Under the pieces are notes generated by a model. It saw only the letters and a program-made list of their open reading frames with translations, made no database searches and was not told the origin of the DNA. Shown here piece after piece: positions 33,601-40,508 of a DNA stretch of 64,000 nucleotides. The stretch is from Ornithinimicrobium avium (GTDB lineage: Bacteria > Actinomycetota > Actinomycetes > Actinomycetales > Dermatophilaceae). Position numbers and translations under genes: made by a program. The DNA lies in assembly GCF_003351765.1 (NCBI RefSeq), contig NZ_CP031229.1:1302001-1366000 (forward strand), read 5' to 3'. Numbering within the stretch: the first letter of the stretch is position 1; each line of letters begins with the position of its first letter.

Positions 33601-33890
33601 CGGACAGTCGGAGCAGCGCCCGAAGCGATGCTGAGGAGCTGTCGGGGAGGGTGCTGCACTTCCTCGTCCGCGGACTCGAGCAGATCGAGCATGCCGTTGA
33701 TGAGGCGCAGCCGTTCCTCGCTGCCGCGGGTCGAGCGTAGGCGTGCAGTGACGACCTCCTGGACATGACGGCCGAGCACGTGAGGCAGGTCAGCCTCGTC
33801 GACGTCCCCGAGCCGCGCACGGACCAGGGCCTGGCCGAGTCGCTCCTGTAGGTCTGCGGTGACCAGCTGCTCGTAGATTCCCGGCTCCAC
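30642..33890 (-). CDS. PLD-nuclease/DEAD helicase/DUF3427 protein
   Basis: A protein of 1082 residues. After a helical leader, residues 120-260 are a phospholipase-D-like nuclease: AFVKWHGLRLLTPELERL, then RTRLHAKAWMF and YVGSSNLSRAALL (HxK plus SSN). A superfamily-2 helicase follows: motif I VAATGTGKTVVAALD (~340), motif II LVIDEFHHAQAATYR, motif III LLGLTATPERSDG and motif VI QQLGRGLRRTKDK. The C-terminal DUF3427 region has GVLYVQDRNVDAFFVTLRKS and LFHWESQSTTS. The last ~12 residues look frame-shifted. Codon use is less GC-rich than its neighbours, indicating transfer. Such proteins occur in defence islands; that role is inferred. Confidence 0.88.
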   Translation of the reverse strand: MEPGIYEQLVTADLQERLGQALVRARLGDVDEADLPHVLGRHVQEVVTARLRSTRGSEERLRLINGMLDLLESADEEVQHPPRQLLSIASGAAPTVRRVGLARPATPLSDAALLTNARGEPNLGAEIKTELESSDEVDLLIAFVKWHGLRLLTPELERLHERGVPLRVITTTYMGATERAAVDRLVREFGAQVRIQYDAQRTRLHAKAWMFRRRTTFDTAYVGSSNLSRAALLDGVEWNVRLSRVATPALLEKFRATFETYWYDDSYELYDPDRDRDRLDDALAEASGRKQGSGVTITLSGLEVRPFPYQLEMLEALEAERVVHDRHRNLVVAATGTGKTVVAALDYRNLAHQAGGRPSLLFVAHRKEILEQSLRTYREVLADGDFGELYVSGARPERWRHVFASVQSLTSYGVDQIPSDTYEILVIDEFHHAQAATYRRLIQHFEPVELLGLTATPERSDGVDVRDFFDGRTAVELRLWDALGADLLCPFHYFAVADNTDLRDVKWTRGRYDEAELESLYTGNDVRAQIVLAQLRDKVLDPGIMRALGFCVGVDHARYMASVFQRAGIPARAVSGDTPLHEREQALRDLRDRRLNILFAADLFNEGLDMPEVDTVLFLRPTESATVFLQQLGRGLRRTKDKAVLTALDFVGHHRKEFRFDQKYRALTGSSRRALTDGIERGFPFLPSGCQIVMDRQVQKIVLDNIRSQISSRWPQIVSELRNYGELELSRFLEESSLELADVLRKGQRSWTQLRRAAGLPTRAGSPLEEKLLRRVRAFAHVDDKPRAEVYRLLLSDAAPAYADLSSGERRMAEMMFFSLWPDGGGHPSYDAGMRALREQEALRDELRAVVDLSFEAARHQAFALEGILRDVPLRVHARYQREEVLAALDYVSPASRKPNSFREGVLYVQDRNVDAFFVTLRKSEADFSPTTLYRDYPISPTLFHWESQSTTSVGSATGHRYLSSASTVLLFVREEKEDEFGTSPYLFAGPMRYVSHQGNRPIAITWQLEHALPADFFSAATVVAKLKRDACAMNMLRAAAVDARGWSVDEAFEQGLPFEHGVTRRVGMERHARSWSTRTSH

Positions 33891-33949
33891 GGGGCTCAGC
33901 TTGCCAGAGTGCAGGGACAGGGATCCAGAGAGGAGGGGTCTCTACCCTG

Positions 33950-34965
33950 CGACGGCAGGCGAAGCCGGGAGTGATCTCATCCGGCGCAGTTTCACGGACT
34001 CGCGGGTGGCGTACCAGCCGTGCGAGTCGATCAGATCAAGGAGTTTGAGCCGTTGAGCACCGAGCCTGAAGTCCACGAGGACGGCAAACTCGGCGGAACG
34101 ACCGGCCGGTGACGCGCAGGTCGAACGACGGACCGGACGACGAGTAGGTCGCGGCTGCCGTCCTTCCGCGTGTACTCGATACAGGCCTTCTGACGATCAG
34201 ACCGGTAGGTCCGACACCAGATGCCGAGAGACCCGAGCAGTGCCTGGATCGTTCACGACGCAGCCGTCGGCGTCGAACAGCCCGCGGAGAAAGGCGACCA
34301 GTGCCTCCTCGGGAGCGGTGAGGACAGCCTCCGGCACGAGCTTCTCCGCGGACTTCTTCTGCACGACACCGAGGCCGGAGAGGTAGTCGACAAAGTCGCG
34401 GCGGTTGAGCCGGAGCTGGACCGTGCCGTTGATCTGCAGGCTGGGCTTCGACTCGAAGCGGGTCCACCTCGTTAGCAGCATGCGGTGCTGCGGCATGATC
34501 TCGCCGATGTCGTCCTGGGAGCCGTAGATCGTGACTGCCCGGCGATGGCTGAAGTTGCCGTCGCCCACGAGCCAGCCCAGGTAGTGGGCGAGATCCTCGT
34601 CCCACATTTCGGGCACCTCGAAGCTTCGATCGCCTGGCGACCGCCACGGCCGCCTCCGGCAGTAGCTCAGGGCACTCGTTGCGTGGGACGTAGGCGACGC
34701 TCCGCGGGACTCGGTCTTCCGGGCGCAGAGTATCCGCACGTACCGACCGTCCGTCGACGGGCGTGAAGGTGTGGTCCGGCGTGCAGCGCACCTGCGAGCC
34801 GTCGCCGAAGCAGAGCTCTAGGAGTTCGCTCGTCACGGTCTGCACGCCGAGGTCGGACAGCGGGACCAGTCCGCCTGCGCGTCGCCACCAACTCGTCGCC
34901 CGCAAGACCCATCGCGCTTCCTCCCTCGCTCCTGGACCCAGTAGACCGGAGGGGACTGACCCACC
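33950..34965 (-). pseudogene. Degenerate LAGLIDADG intein
   Basis: Pieces of one intein appear in order in different frames: block A as AGDELVATR, then (shifted) GGLVPLSDLG and LELCFGDGSQVRCTPDHTF, the block B motif with TPDH. Shifted again, AHYLGWLVGDGNFS and FLRGLFDADGCV are the two LAGLIDADG helices of a homing endonuclease. Near the end YTRKDGSR and a last HGWYATRESVKLRR resemble the block just before an intein C-terminus. The starting Cys is Gly and no His-Asn-Cys end is seen, so it cannot splice. It begins about 65 bases after the nrdJ stop. Confidence 0.75.
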
Positions 34966-34974
34966 CGGCGGACA

Positions 34975-35018
34975 CGACGAACGGGGCGGCGCCCTGGTGG
35001 GCGTCACCCCGTTCGTCG
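34975..35018. terminator. nrdJ terminator hairpin
   Basis: Arms CGACGAACGGGG and CCCCGTTCGTCG (12 bases, perfect) with an inner GCGCCC/GGGCGT stem lie 11 bases after the nrdJ stop codon. It separates nrdJ from the intein remnant. Confidence 0.75.
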
Positions 35019-35028
35019 CGTGAGCGAG

Positions 35029-37923
35029 TCAGCTGCAGCCGCTGGTGCTCCCGCAGCCCTCGCAGACGTAGCAGGACCCGGCCGGCCGCATCTTCGTGCC
35101 GCAGGTCATGCAGATCGGGGCGTCGTTCATCTTGCCGGCGAACTGCTCCATGAGCTCGGCCGAGGAGTGCACGCCCTGGACCTCACGGGCGTCGGCGGCA
35201 CCGGCGCCGGACTTGTCCTCGACCTGGTCGGCCTTCTTCGCCTTGGGCTCGGCCCTCACGGCCGCGCTCTGGCTGAAGGACTCGAGCTGGTCGTCGACGT
35301 CCTCGTCCGAGCCGTTGTTCGGCGTGACGGGGGCGTAGGAGCCGGTCTCCAGCTGTCGGGCCCGCTCGTCGGCGGTGTGGATACCCATGAAGGAGCGGGA
35401 CTCGAAGTCCATGTAGTCCAGCGCCAGGCGGCGGAAGACGTAGTCCATGATCGACTGCGCCATGCGCACGTCCGGGTCGTCCGTGAGGCCGGCCGGCTCG
35501 AAGCGCAGGTTGGTGAACTTCTCCACGAAGGTCTCCAGCGGCACGCCGTACTGCAGGCCGATCGACACCGCGATCGAGAAGGCGTCCATCACGCCGGCCA
35601 GGGTGGATCCCTGCTTGCCGAACTTGAGGAAGATCTCGCCCAGGTCGCCGCTGTCGTAGGTGCCTGCCGTCAGGTAGCCCTCGGCGCCGCCGACCGCGAA
35701 GCTCGTGGTCTGGGAGGCGCGGCGCTTGGGCAGGCGCTTGCGGACGGGACGGTACTCCACGATCTTCTCGACGGTGGGCTCGGCCTCGTTCTCGGCCTTC
35801 TTGTCGCTCTTGCCCGCCTTGCCGTCGGAGAGCGGCTGGCCCACCTTGCACATGTCGCGGTAGACGGCCAGGGCCTTCAGGCCGAGCTTCCAGCCCTGCA
35901 GGTAGACCTCCTCGATCTCCTCGACGGTGGCCGACTCGGGCAGGTTGACCGTCTTGGAGATCGCGCCGGACAGGAACGGCTGGACAGCCGCCATCATCCG
36001 CACGTGGCCCATCGGCTGGATGGCCCGGGCGCCCATCGCGGTGTCGAAGACCTCGTAGTGCTCGGGGCGCAGCCCCGGGGCGTCGATGACGTGACCGTTC
36101 TCGGCGATGTACTCCACGATCGCCTCGATGGTCTCCTCGGTGTAGCCCATCCGCTTCAGCGCGCGCGGGATCGTCTGGTTGACGATCTGCATCGAGCCGC
36201 CGCCGACGAGCTTCTTGAACTTCACCAGCGAGAAGTCCGGCTCGATGCCGGTGGTGTCGCAGTCCATCATGAAGCCGATGGTCCCGGTCGGGGCCAGCAG
36301 CGAGGCCTGGGCGTTGCGGAAGCCGTTCTTCTCGCCGAGCTTGACGACCTGGTCCCAGGCCTTCGTGGCGGCCTTGTGGATCCCGGAGTCCATCGCACCC
36401 AGGGTGCGCAGCTCGTCGTTGGCCGCCTGGTGCTTGCGCATGACGCGCTTGTGCGCGTCGGCGTTGCGGGCGTAGCCGGCGTAGGGGCCGACGACGGCGG
36501 CGAGCTCGGCGGAGCGCTTGTAGCCGGCACCCGTCATCAGCGAGGTGATCGCGCCGGCGACCGCGCGGCCGCCCTCGGAGTCGTAGCCGTGGCCGGTCGC
36601 CATGAGCAGCGCGCCGAGGTTGGCGTAGCCGATGCCCAGCTGGCGGTAGTCGCGCGTGGTCTGGCCGATCGCCTCGGTCGGGAAGTCGGCGAAGCAGATC
36701 GAGATGTCCATCGCGGTGAAGACCAGCTCGGTGACCTTCTCGAAGGTCTCCACGTCGAAGGTGTCGTCCTCGCGCAGGAACTTCAGCAGGTTGATCGACG
36801 CCAGGTTGCAGGAGCTGTTGTCCAACGACAGATACTCACTGCATGGATTAGATGCAGTGATACGTCCGGTTTCCGGGTTGGTGTGCCAGTCGTTGATCGT
36901 GTCGTCGTACTGCAGCCCCGGGTCGGCGCACTCCCACGCGGCCTTGGCCATCTTCTCGAAGAGCTCGCGGGCGTCGACGGTGTCGATGACCGAGCCGTCC
37001 AGGCGGGAGGTCAGGCCGAAGTCGGCGCCCTCCTCGACCGCACGCATGAACTCGTCGGAGACGCGCACCGAGTTGTTGGCGTTCTGGTACTGCACGGAGA
37101 CGATGTCCTTGCCGCCCAGGTCCATGTCGAAGCCGGCGTCGCGCAGCGCGCGGATCTTGTCCTCCTCGCGCGCCTTGGTCTCGATGAACTCCTCGATGTC
37201 GGGGTGGTCGACGTCGAGCACGACCATCTTGGCCGCGCGGCGGGTCGCACCGCCGGACTTGATCGTCCCCGCGGACGCGTCGGCACCGCGCATGAAGGAG
37301 ACCGGGCCGGAGGCGGTGCCGCCGGAGGAGAGCAGCTCCTTGGAGGAGCGGATGCGCGAGAGGTTGAGGCCGGCCCCGGAGCCGCCCTGGAAGATCTTGC
37401 CCTCCTCTCGGTACCAGTTGAGGATCGAGTCCATCGAGTCCTCGACCGACAGGATGAAGCACGCCGACACCTGCTGCGGGCTCTTGGTGCCCACGTTGAA
37501 CCACACCGGGGAGTTGAAGGAGAAGATCTGGTGCACGAGGGCATACGTCAGCTCGTGCTCGAAGATCTCGGCGTCCTCCTCGGAGGCGAAGTAGCCGTTG
37601 TCCTTGCCGGACTGCGTGTAGGTGAGCACCACCCGGTCGACCAGCTGCTTGAGGCTCTGCTCGCGCTGCGCCGTCCCCACCGCACCGCGGAAGTACTTCG
37701 TGGTCACGATCGTCGAGGCGTTCGCCGACCAGAAGTCGGGGTACTCCACGCCGCGCTGCTCGAAGATCGTCTCCCCCGTCTTCCAGTTGGTCTGGACGAC
37801 GTCCCGCTTCTCCCAGGTCACCTGGTCGTAGGGGTGGACGCCTGGGGTGGTGAAGATCCGGTCGATCTTCAGGCCCTTGCCGCCACGTCGGGTGCGCGGC
37901 TTCGCCCCGGTCGTCTCCGTCAT
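35029..37923 (-). CDS. nrdJ: Adenosylcobalamin-dependent (class II) ribonucleotide reductase
   Basis: Enzyme of 964 residues that reduces ribonucleotides using vitamin B12. The N-terminus has FTTPGVHPYDQVTWEKRD. The barrel shows FNSPVWFNVG, FQGGSGAGLNLSRIRSS, ASNPCSEYLSLDNSSCNLAS (Cys361) and ASLLAPTGTIGFMMDCDTTG. A Lys/Glu-rich linker and a C-terminal Zn-ribbon (CMTCGTKM..CYVCEGCGS) close it. Length and ends are normal. The gene follows nrdR with 45 bases between. A 51-base patch around Cys361 (36823-36873) uses codons foreign to the rest of the gene; see findings. Confidence 0.96.
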   Translation of the reverse strand: MTETTGAKPRTRRGGKGLKIDRIFTTPGVHPYDQVTWEKRDVVQTNWKTGETIFEQRGVEYPDFWSANASTIVTTKYFRGAVGTAQREQSLKQLVDRVVLTYTQSGKDNGYFASEEDAEIFEHELTYALVHQIFSFNSPVWFNVGTKSPQQVSACFILSVEDSMDSILNWYREEGKIFQGGSGAGLNLSRIRSSKELLSSGGTASGPVSFMRGADASAGTIKSGGATRRAAKMVVLDVDHPDIEEFIETKAREEDKIRALRDAGFDMDLGGKDIVSVQYQNANNSVRVSDEFMRAVEEGADFGLTSRLDGSVIDTVDARELFEKMAKAAWECADPGLQYDDTINDWHTNPETGRITASNPCSEYLSLDNSSCNLASINLLKFLREDDTFDVETFEKVTELVFTAMDISICFADFPTEAIGQTTRDYRQLGIGYANLGALLMATGHGYDSEGGRAVAGAITSLMTGAGYKRSAELAAVVGPYAGYARNADAHKRVMRKHQAANDELRTLGAMDSGIHKAATKAWDQVVKLGEKNGFRNAQASLLAPTGTIGFMMDCDTTGIEPDFSLVKFKKLVGGGSMQIVNQTIPRALKRMGYTEETIEAIVEYIAENGHVIDAPGLRPEHYEVFDTAMGARAIQPMGHVRMMAAVQPFLSGAISKTVNLPESATVEEIEEVYLQGWKLGLKALAVYRDMCKVGQPLSDGKAGKSDKKAENEAEPTVEKIVEYRPVRKRLPKRRASQTTSFAVGGAEGYLTAGTYDSGDLGEIFLKFGKQGSTLAGVMDAFSIAVSIGLQYGVPLETFVEKFTNLRFEPAGLTDDPDVRMAQSIMDYVFRRLALDYMDFESRSFMGIHTADERARQLETGSYAPVTPNNGSDEDVDDQLESFSQSAAVRAEPKAKKADQVEDKSGAGAADAREVQGVHSSAELMEQFAGKMNDAPICMTCGTKMRPAGSCYVCEGCGSTSGCS

Positions 37924-37968
37924 GAGCTCTCTCCTTCGATGGTTGAGCGGTGTGTGGTGTGGTGCGTT

Positions 37969-38490
37969 CTAGCTCTTGGTATGCAGTTCAGCAGCGCCCA
38001 CCGACACACCCTGGGTGGTGTGTCCGGTGGCACCGCTCTGCGCGTCGTTCTCGCTGCGCAGCAGCGTGATCGCCTGCTCGAAGTCCGCCAGCGAGTCGAA
38101 CGCCTGGTAGACGCTGGCGAAGCGCAGGTAGGCCACCTCGTCCAGGTGCCGCAGCGGCCCCAGGATCGCCAGGCCCACCTCGTGCGCATCGACCTCGGCC
38201 TGGCCCAGGCCGCGGATCGTCTCCTCGACCTGCTGGGCCAGCAGCTGGAGCTGGTCCTCGGTCACCGGCCGGCCCTGGCAGGCCTTCCGCGCCCCGGTGA
38301 TGACCTTGTCCCGGCTGAACGGCTCGGTCGCGCCGGAGCGCTTGATGACCGAGAGGGTCGCCGTCTCCAGCGTGCCGAAGCGGCGCCCGCACTCGGGGCA
38401 CTGCCGGCGCCGGCGGATGACCGTGCCCTCCTCCTGGACCCTGCTGTCGACCACGCGCGAGTCGGTGTGGCGGCAGAACGGACAGTGCAT
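37969..38490 (-). CDS. nrdR: Transcriptional repressor NrdR
   Basis: A protein of 173 residues. It has an N-terminal zinc ribbon with CPFC and CPECGRRF (Cys3, Cys6, Cys31, Cys34) and DSRVVDSR, then an ATP-cone (VIKRSGATEPFSRDKVITGARKACQGRPV). It senses ATP/dATP and represses ribonucleotide reductase genes; here it is upstream of nrdJ in the same direction. Its promoter region carries two NrdR-box-like sites. The C-terminal tail (from about 150) is variable and polar. Confidence 0.95.
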   Translation of the reverse strand: MHCPFCRHTDSRVVDSRVQEEGTVIRRRRQCPECGRRFGTLETATLSVIKRSGATEPFSRDKVITGARKACQGRPVTEDQLQLLAQQVEETIRGLGQAEVDAHEVGLAILGPLRHLDEVAYLRFASVYQAFDSLADFEQAITLLRSENDAQSGATGHTTQGVSVGAAELHTKS

Positions 38491-38861
38491 CTCACGCCTC
38501 CTCGACGTCGTGGAGCAGCCCCTCGTCGAGGTGCCGCCTGTGGGTGGTGCTGGGGACAGTCTGTGGACGACGTGTGCGTGACACGCCCTCGGCTGTGCAC
38601 AACATGTGGATGAACCACAGTGCTGTAACTACTACATCTAGGGATCCTAGGTTGCGGGCCTACTAGATGCAACACCCGCCACGCCCGTGCCCTTCCCCCT
38701 CCGCACCGCTCCCCGCGCCGTTGCTGGGGACACGCCGTCGCCAACTTCTCGCCCAGCCCGGCGTGTCGCCGCACCCGGCCGGGCCTGCTCCTGCCGAAAC
38801 CCGGGTGCGGACCCCTCCCCCCGTGCAGTTAGGGTGCGCACAACCCCTCCCAAGGAGCACG
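38491..38861. other. Intergenic region between nrdR and DUF885 genes
   Basis: 371 bases without a gene. It holds the nrdR promoter with its boxes, a TGTGGATGA close to a DnaA box at about 38605, and a GTGCGCACAAC stretch and AAGGAG that serve the downstream DUF885 gene. I see nothing else. Confidence 0.6.
38629..38673. promoter_or_regulatory. nrdR: Paired NrdR boxes in the nrdR-nrdJ promoter
   Basis: TACTACATCTAG (38630-38641) and CTACTAGATGCAAC (38660-38673) share the CATCTAG core in opposite orientation with centres ~30 bases apart (three helical turns), the usual spacing of NrdR box pairs. They lie about 140-180 bases before the nrdR start. Confidence 0.5.
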
Positions 38862-40508
38862 ATGAGCCTCAGCCGTGCCCTCGGCGCACCCGGCCGGGCG
38901 GCAGACTCACTGGTGGCCGGGCTCGCCGACCTCGACCCGCGCGCCGCGCAGGCCGTCGGCCTGCCCACCGACCGGCTCTGGGCCGACCCGGGGCCGGACG
39001 CCGTGGAGACCCGCGCCGACCTCGCCCGCACGGCGCTCGCCGACCTGCACGCCACCGGTGTGCAGACCGGGCCCGCCGAGGTCCTCCGTCGTGCTCTGAC
39101 CGAGCGGCTCACCAGCGACCTGGAGCTGCACGACAGCGGTTTCACCCCCGGCCTCGTGGCTCCCCTGGCCTCGCCCGCGCACGCGGTCCTCTCCGGCCTG
39201 GAGTCCGCCGTCCGCGAGCCCGACCGGCTGCTCGAGGGCCTCGCCGAGGTCCCCGCCGCGCTCGGCGCCTACGCCGAGCGCCTGGAGGCCGCCGCCGCGC
39301 ACGGGTATGTCGCGCCCGCCCGCCAGTCGCGCACCCTGGCCGCCCAGCTGCTGCGCTGGGCCGACCCGGCCGCCGACGACCGCCTGGGCCGGCTGCTCAC
39401 CCGCACCGGCGCACCGGAGGGGAGCGCACCCCATACCCGCCTCGAACGGGCGCGCGAGGCGTGCCGCGACCTGGCCTCCTGGCTGCTGACCGCGCACGCA
39501 CCGCGCGGCAGTGCGACCGACGCGGTGGGCGCCGGGCTCTACCGGACCACCGCGGGCGCCTTCCTGGGCACCGAGGTCGACCTGGACGAGACCTACGCCT
39601 ACGGGTGGGAGCTGCTCGACGAGCTCACGGCGCGCGCCGAGGGGCTGGCCCTCGCGCTGGGCTGCTCCGGTCTCGCGGAGGCCGAGGCGCTGCTCGACGC
39701 CCGGCCCGAGGGGCTGGTCCCCGTCGGTCCCGAGCTGGTCGCCTGGGTCGAGGAGCGCACGGCCCGCGCCGCGCGCACCCTCGACGGGGTCGTCCTGGAC
39801 GTGCCCGCGGCCATCCCGCTCGAGGCGGTGCTCGCCGCGCCGGGATCGGGGTCGATCTACTACTCCCCGCCCGACCCCGCAGGGACCCGGCCCGGGCGCG
39901 TGGTCTGGTCCACCCCGACCGGTGCGCAGCGCGTGCCGGTCTGGCGCGAGGTCAGCACGGTGCTGCACGAGGGCGTGCCCGGCCACCACCTCCAGCACGC
40001 GGTGACCGCCGCCACGACGACGTTGCACCCCTGGCAGCGCCACCTGTGCCACGTGCACGGCCACGCCGAGGGCTGGGCGCACTACGTGGAGGGCCGCGCC
40101 GGGGCGTGGGGACTGCTCGAGGACCCCGCGGAGCAGCTCGGGACCGTCCTGGCCCAGCGGTGGCGCGCGGCCCGGATCGTCGTCGACATGGGGCTGCACC
40201 TGGACCTGCCCGTCCCCGCGAACCCCTTCACGCAGGCCACCCGCTGGGAGCCCGGCGTCGGCGTCGAGGTGCTGACGCAGGCGGCCGGCTGCGACGAGGA
40301 GACCGCGCGTTTCGAGGTCGTGCGCTACCTCGGCTGGCCCGGCCAGGCGCTCGCCTTCGCCCTGGGCGCGCGGCTCTGGGAGGACGCCCGCGAGGCCGCG
40401 CTCACCCGCGGGCTCGACGAGCACGCCTTCCACGCGCAGGCCCTCTCCCTCGGGCCGATGGGCATGGCCCCCCTGCGCGCGACCCTGGCGGAGGCCGCCC
40501 GTGCATGA
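38862..40508 (+). CDS. DUF885 metallopeptidase-like protein (first of tandem pair)
   Basis: A protein of 548 residues. The zinc-type motif is STVLHEGVPGHHLQHAV near residue 370 (HExxPGHH, the DUF885 variant of HExxH), and EGWAHYVEG with a third-ligand Glu lies about 40 residues later. SIYYSPPDP precedes it. AAGGAG lies just before the ATG. DUF885 proteins resemble thermolysin-like carboxypeptidases and are often lipoproteins; this one has no signal peptide, so it is cytosolic. Its stop lies inside the next gene (8-base overlap). Confidence 0.82.
   Translation: MSLSRALGAPGRAADSLVAGLADLDPRAAQAVGLPTDRLWADPGPDAVETRADLARTALADLHATGVQTGPAEVLRRALTERLTSDLELHDSGFTPGLVAPLASPAHAVLSGLESAVREPDRLLEGLAEVPAALGAYAERLEAAAAHGYVAPARQSRTLAAQLLRWADPAADDRLGRLLTRTGAPEGSAPHTRLERAREACRDLASWLLTAHAPRGSATDAVGAGLYRTTAGAFLGTEVDLDETYAYGWELLDELTARAEGLALALGCSGLAEAEALLDARPEGLVPVGPELVAWVEERTARAARTLDGVVLDVPAAIPLEAVLAAPGSGSIYYSPPDPAGTRPGRVVWSTPTGAQRVPVWREVSTVLHEGVPGHHLQHAVTAATTTLHPWQRHLCHVHGHAEGWAHYVEGRAGAWGLLEDPAEQLGTVLAQRWRAARIVVDMGLHLDLPVPANPFTQATRWEPGVGVEVLTQAAGCDEETARFEVVRYLGWPGQALAFALGARLWEDAREAALTRGLDEHAFHAQALSLGPMGMAPLRATLAEAARA

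Noticed and set aside
17271..33890. A single defence island spanning both nuclease-helicases
   Set aside because: About 12 kb of ordinary metabolic and transport genes separate them and codon use between them is normal; only the 30-35 kb segment looks foreign.
34036..35007. Treating the 323-codon minus-strand frame as an intact gene
   Set aside because: It joins one intein block with out-of-frame sequence; the LAGLIDADG helices lie in another frame, so it is a pseudogene.
35020..38613. 1197-codon + strand open frame opposite nrdJ and nrdR
   Set aside because: It is the antisense shadow of two certain genes; composition is Leu/Val/Asp/His-rich without domains.
38593..38625. TGTGGATGA and similar words as an origin or DnaA-box cluster
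   Set aside because: Only one imperfect box is present, with no dnaA/dnaN nearby; a single box beside nrd genes is not an origin. The same holds for the lone CTGTGGACAA at 57838.
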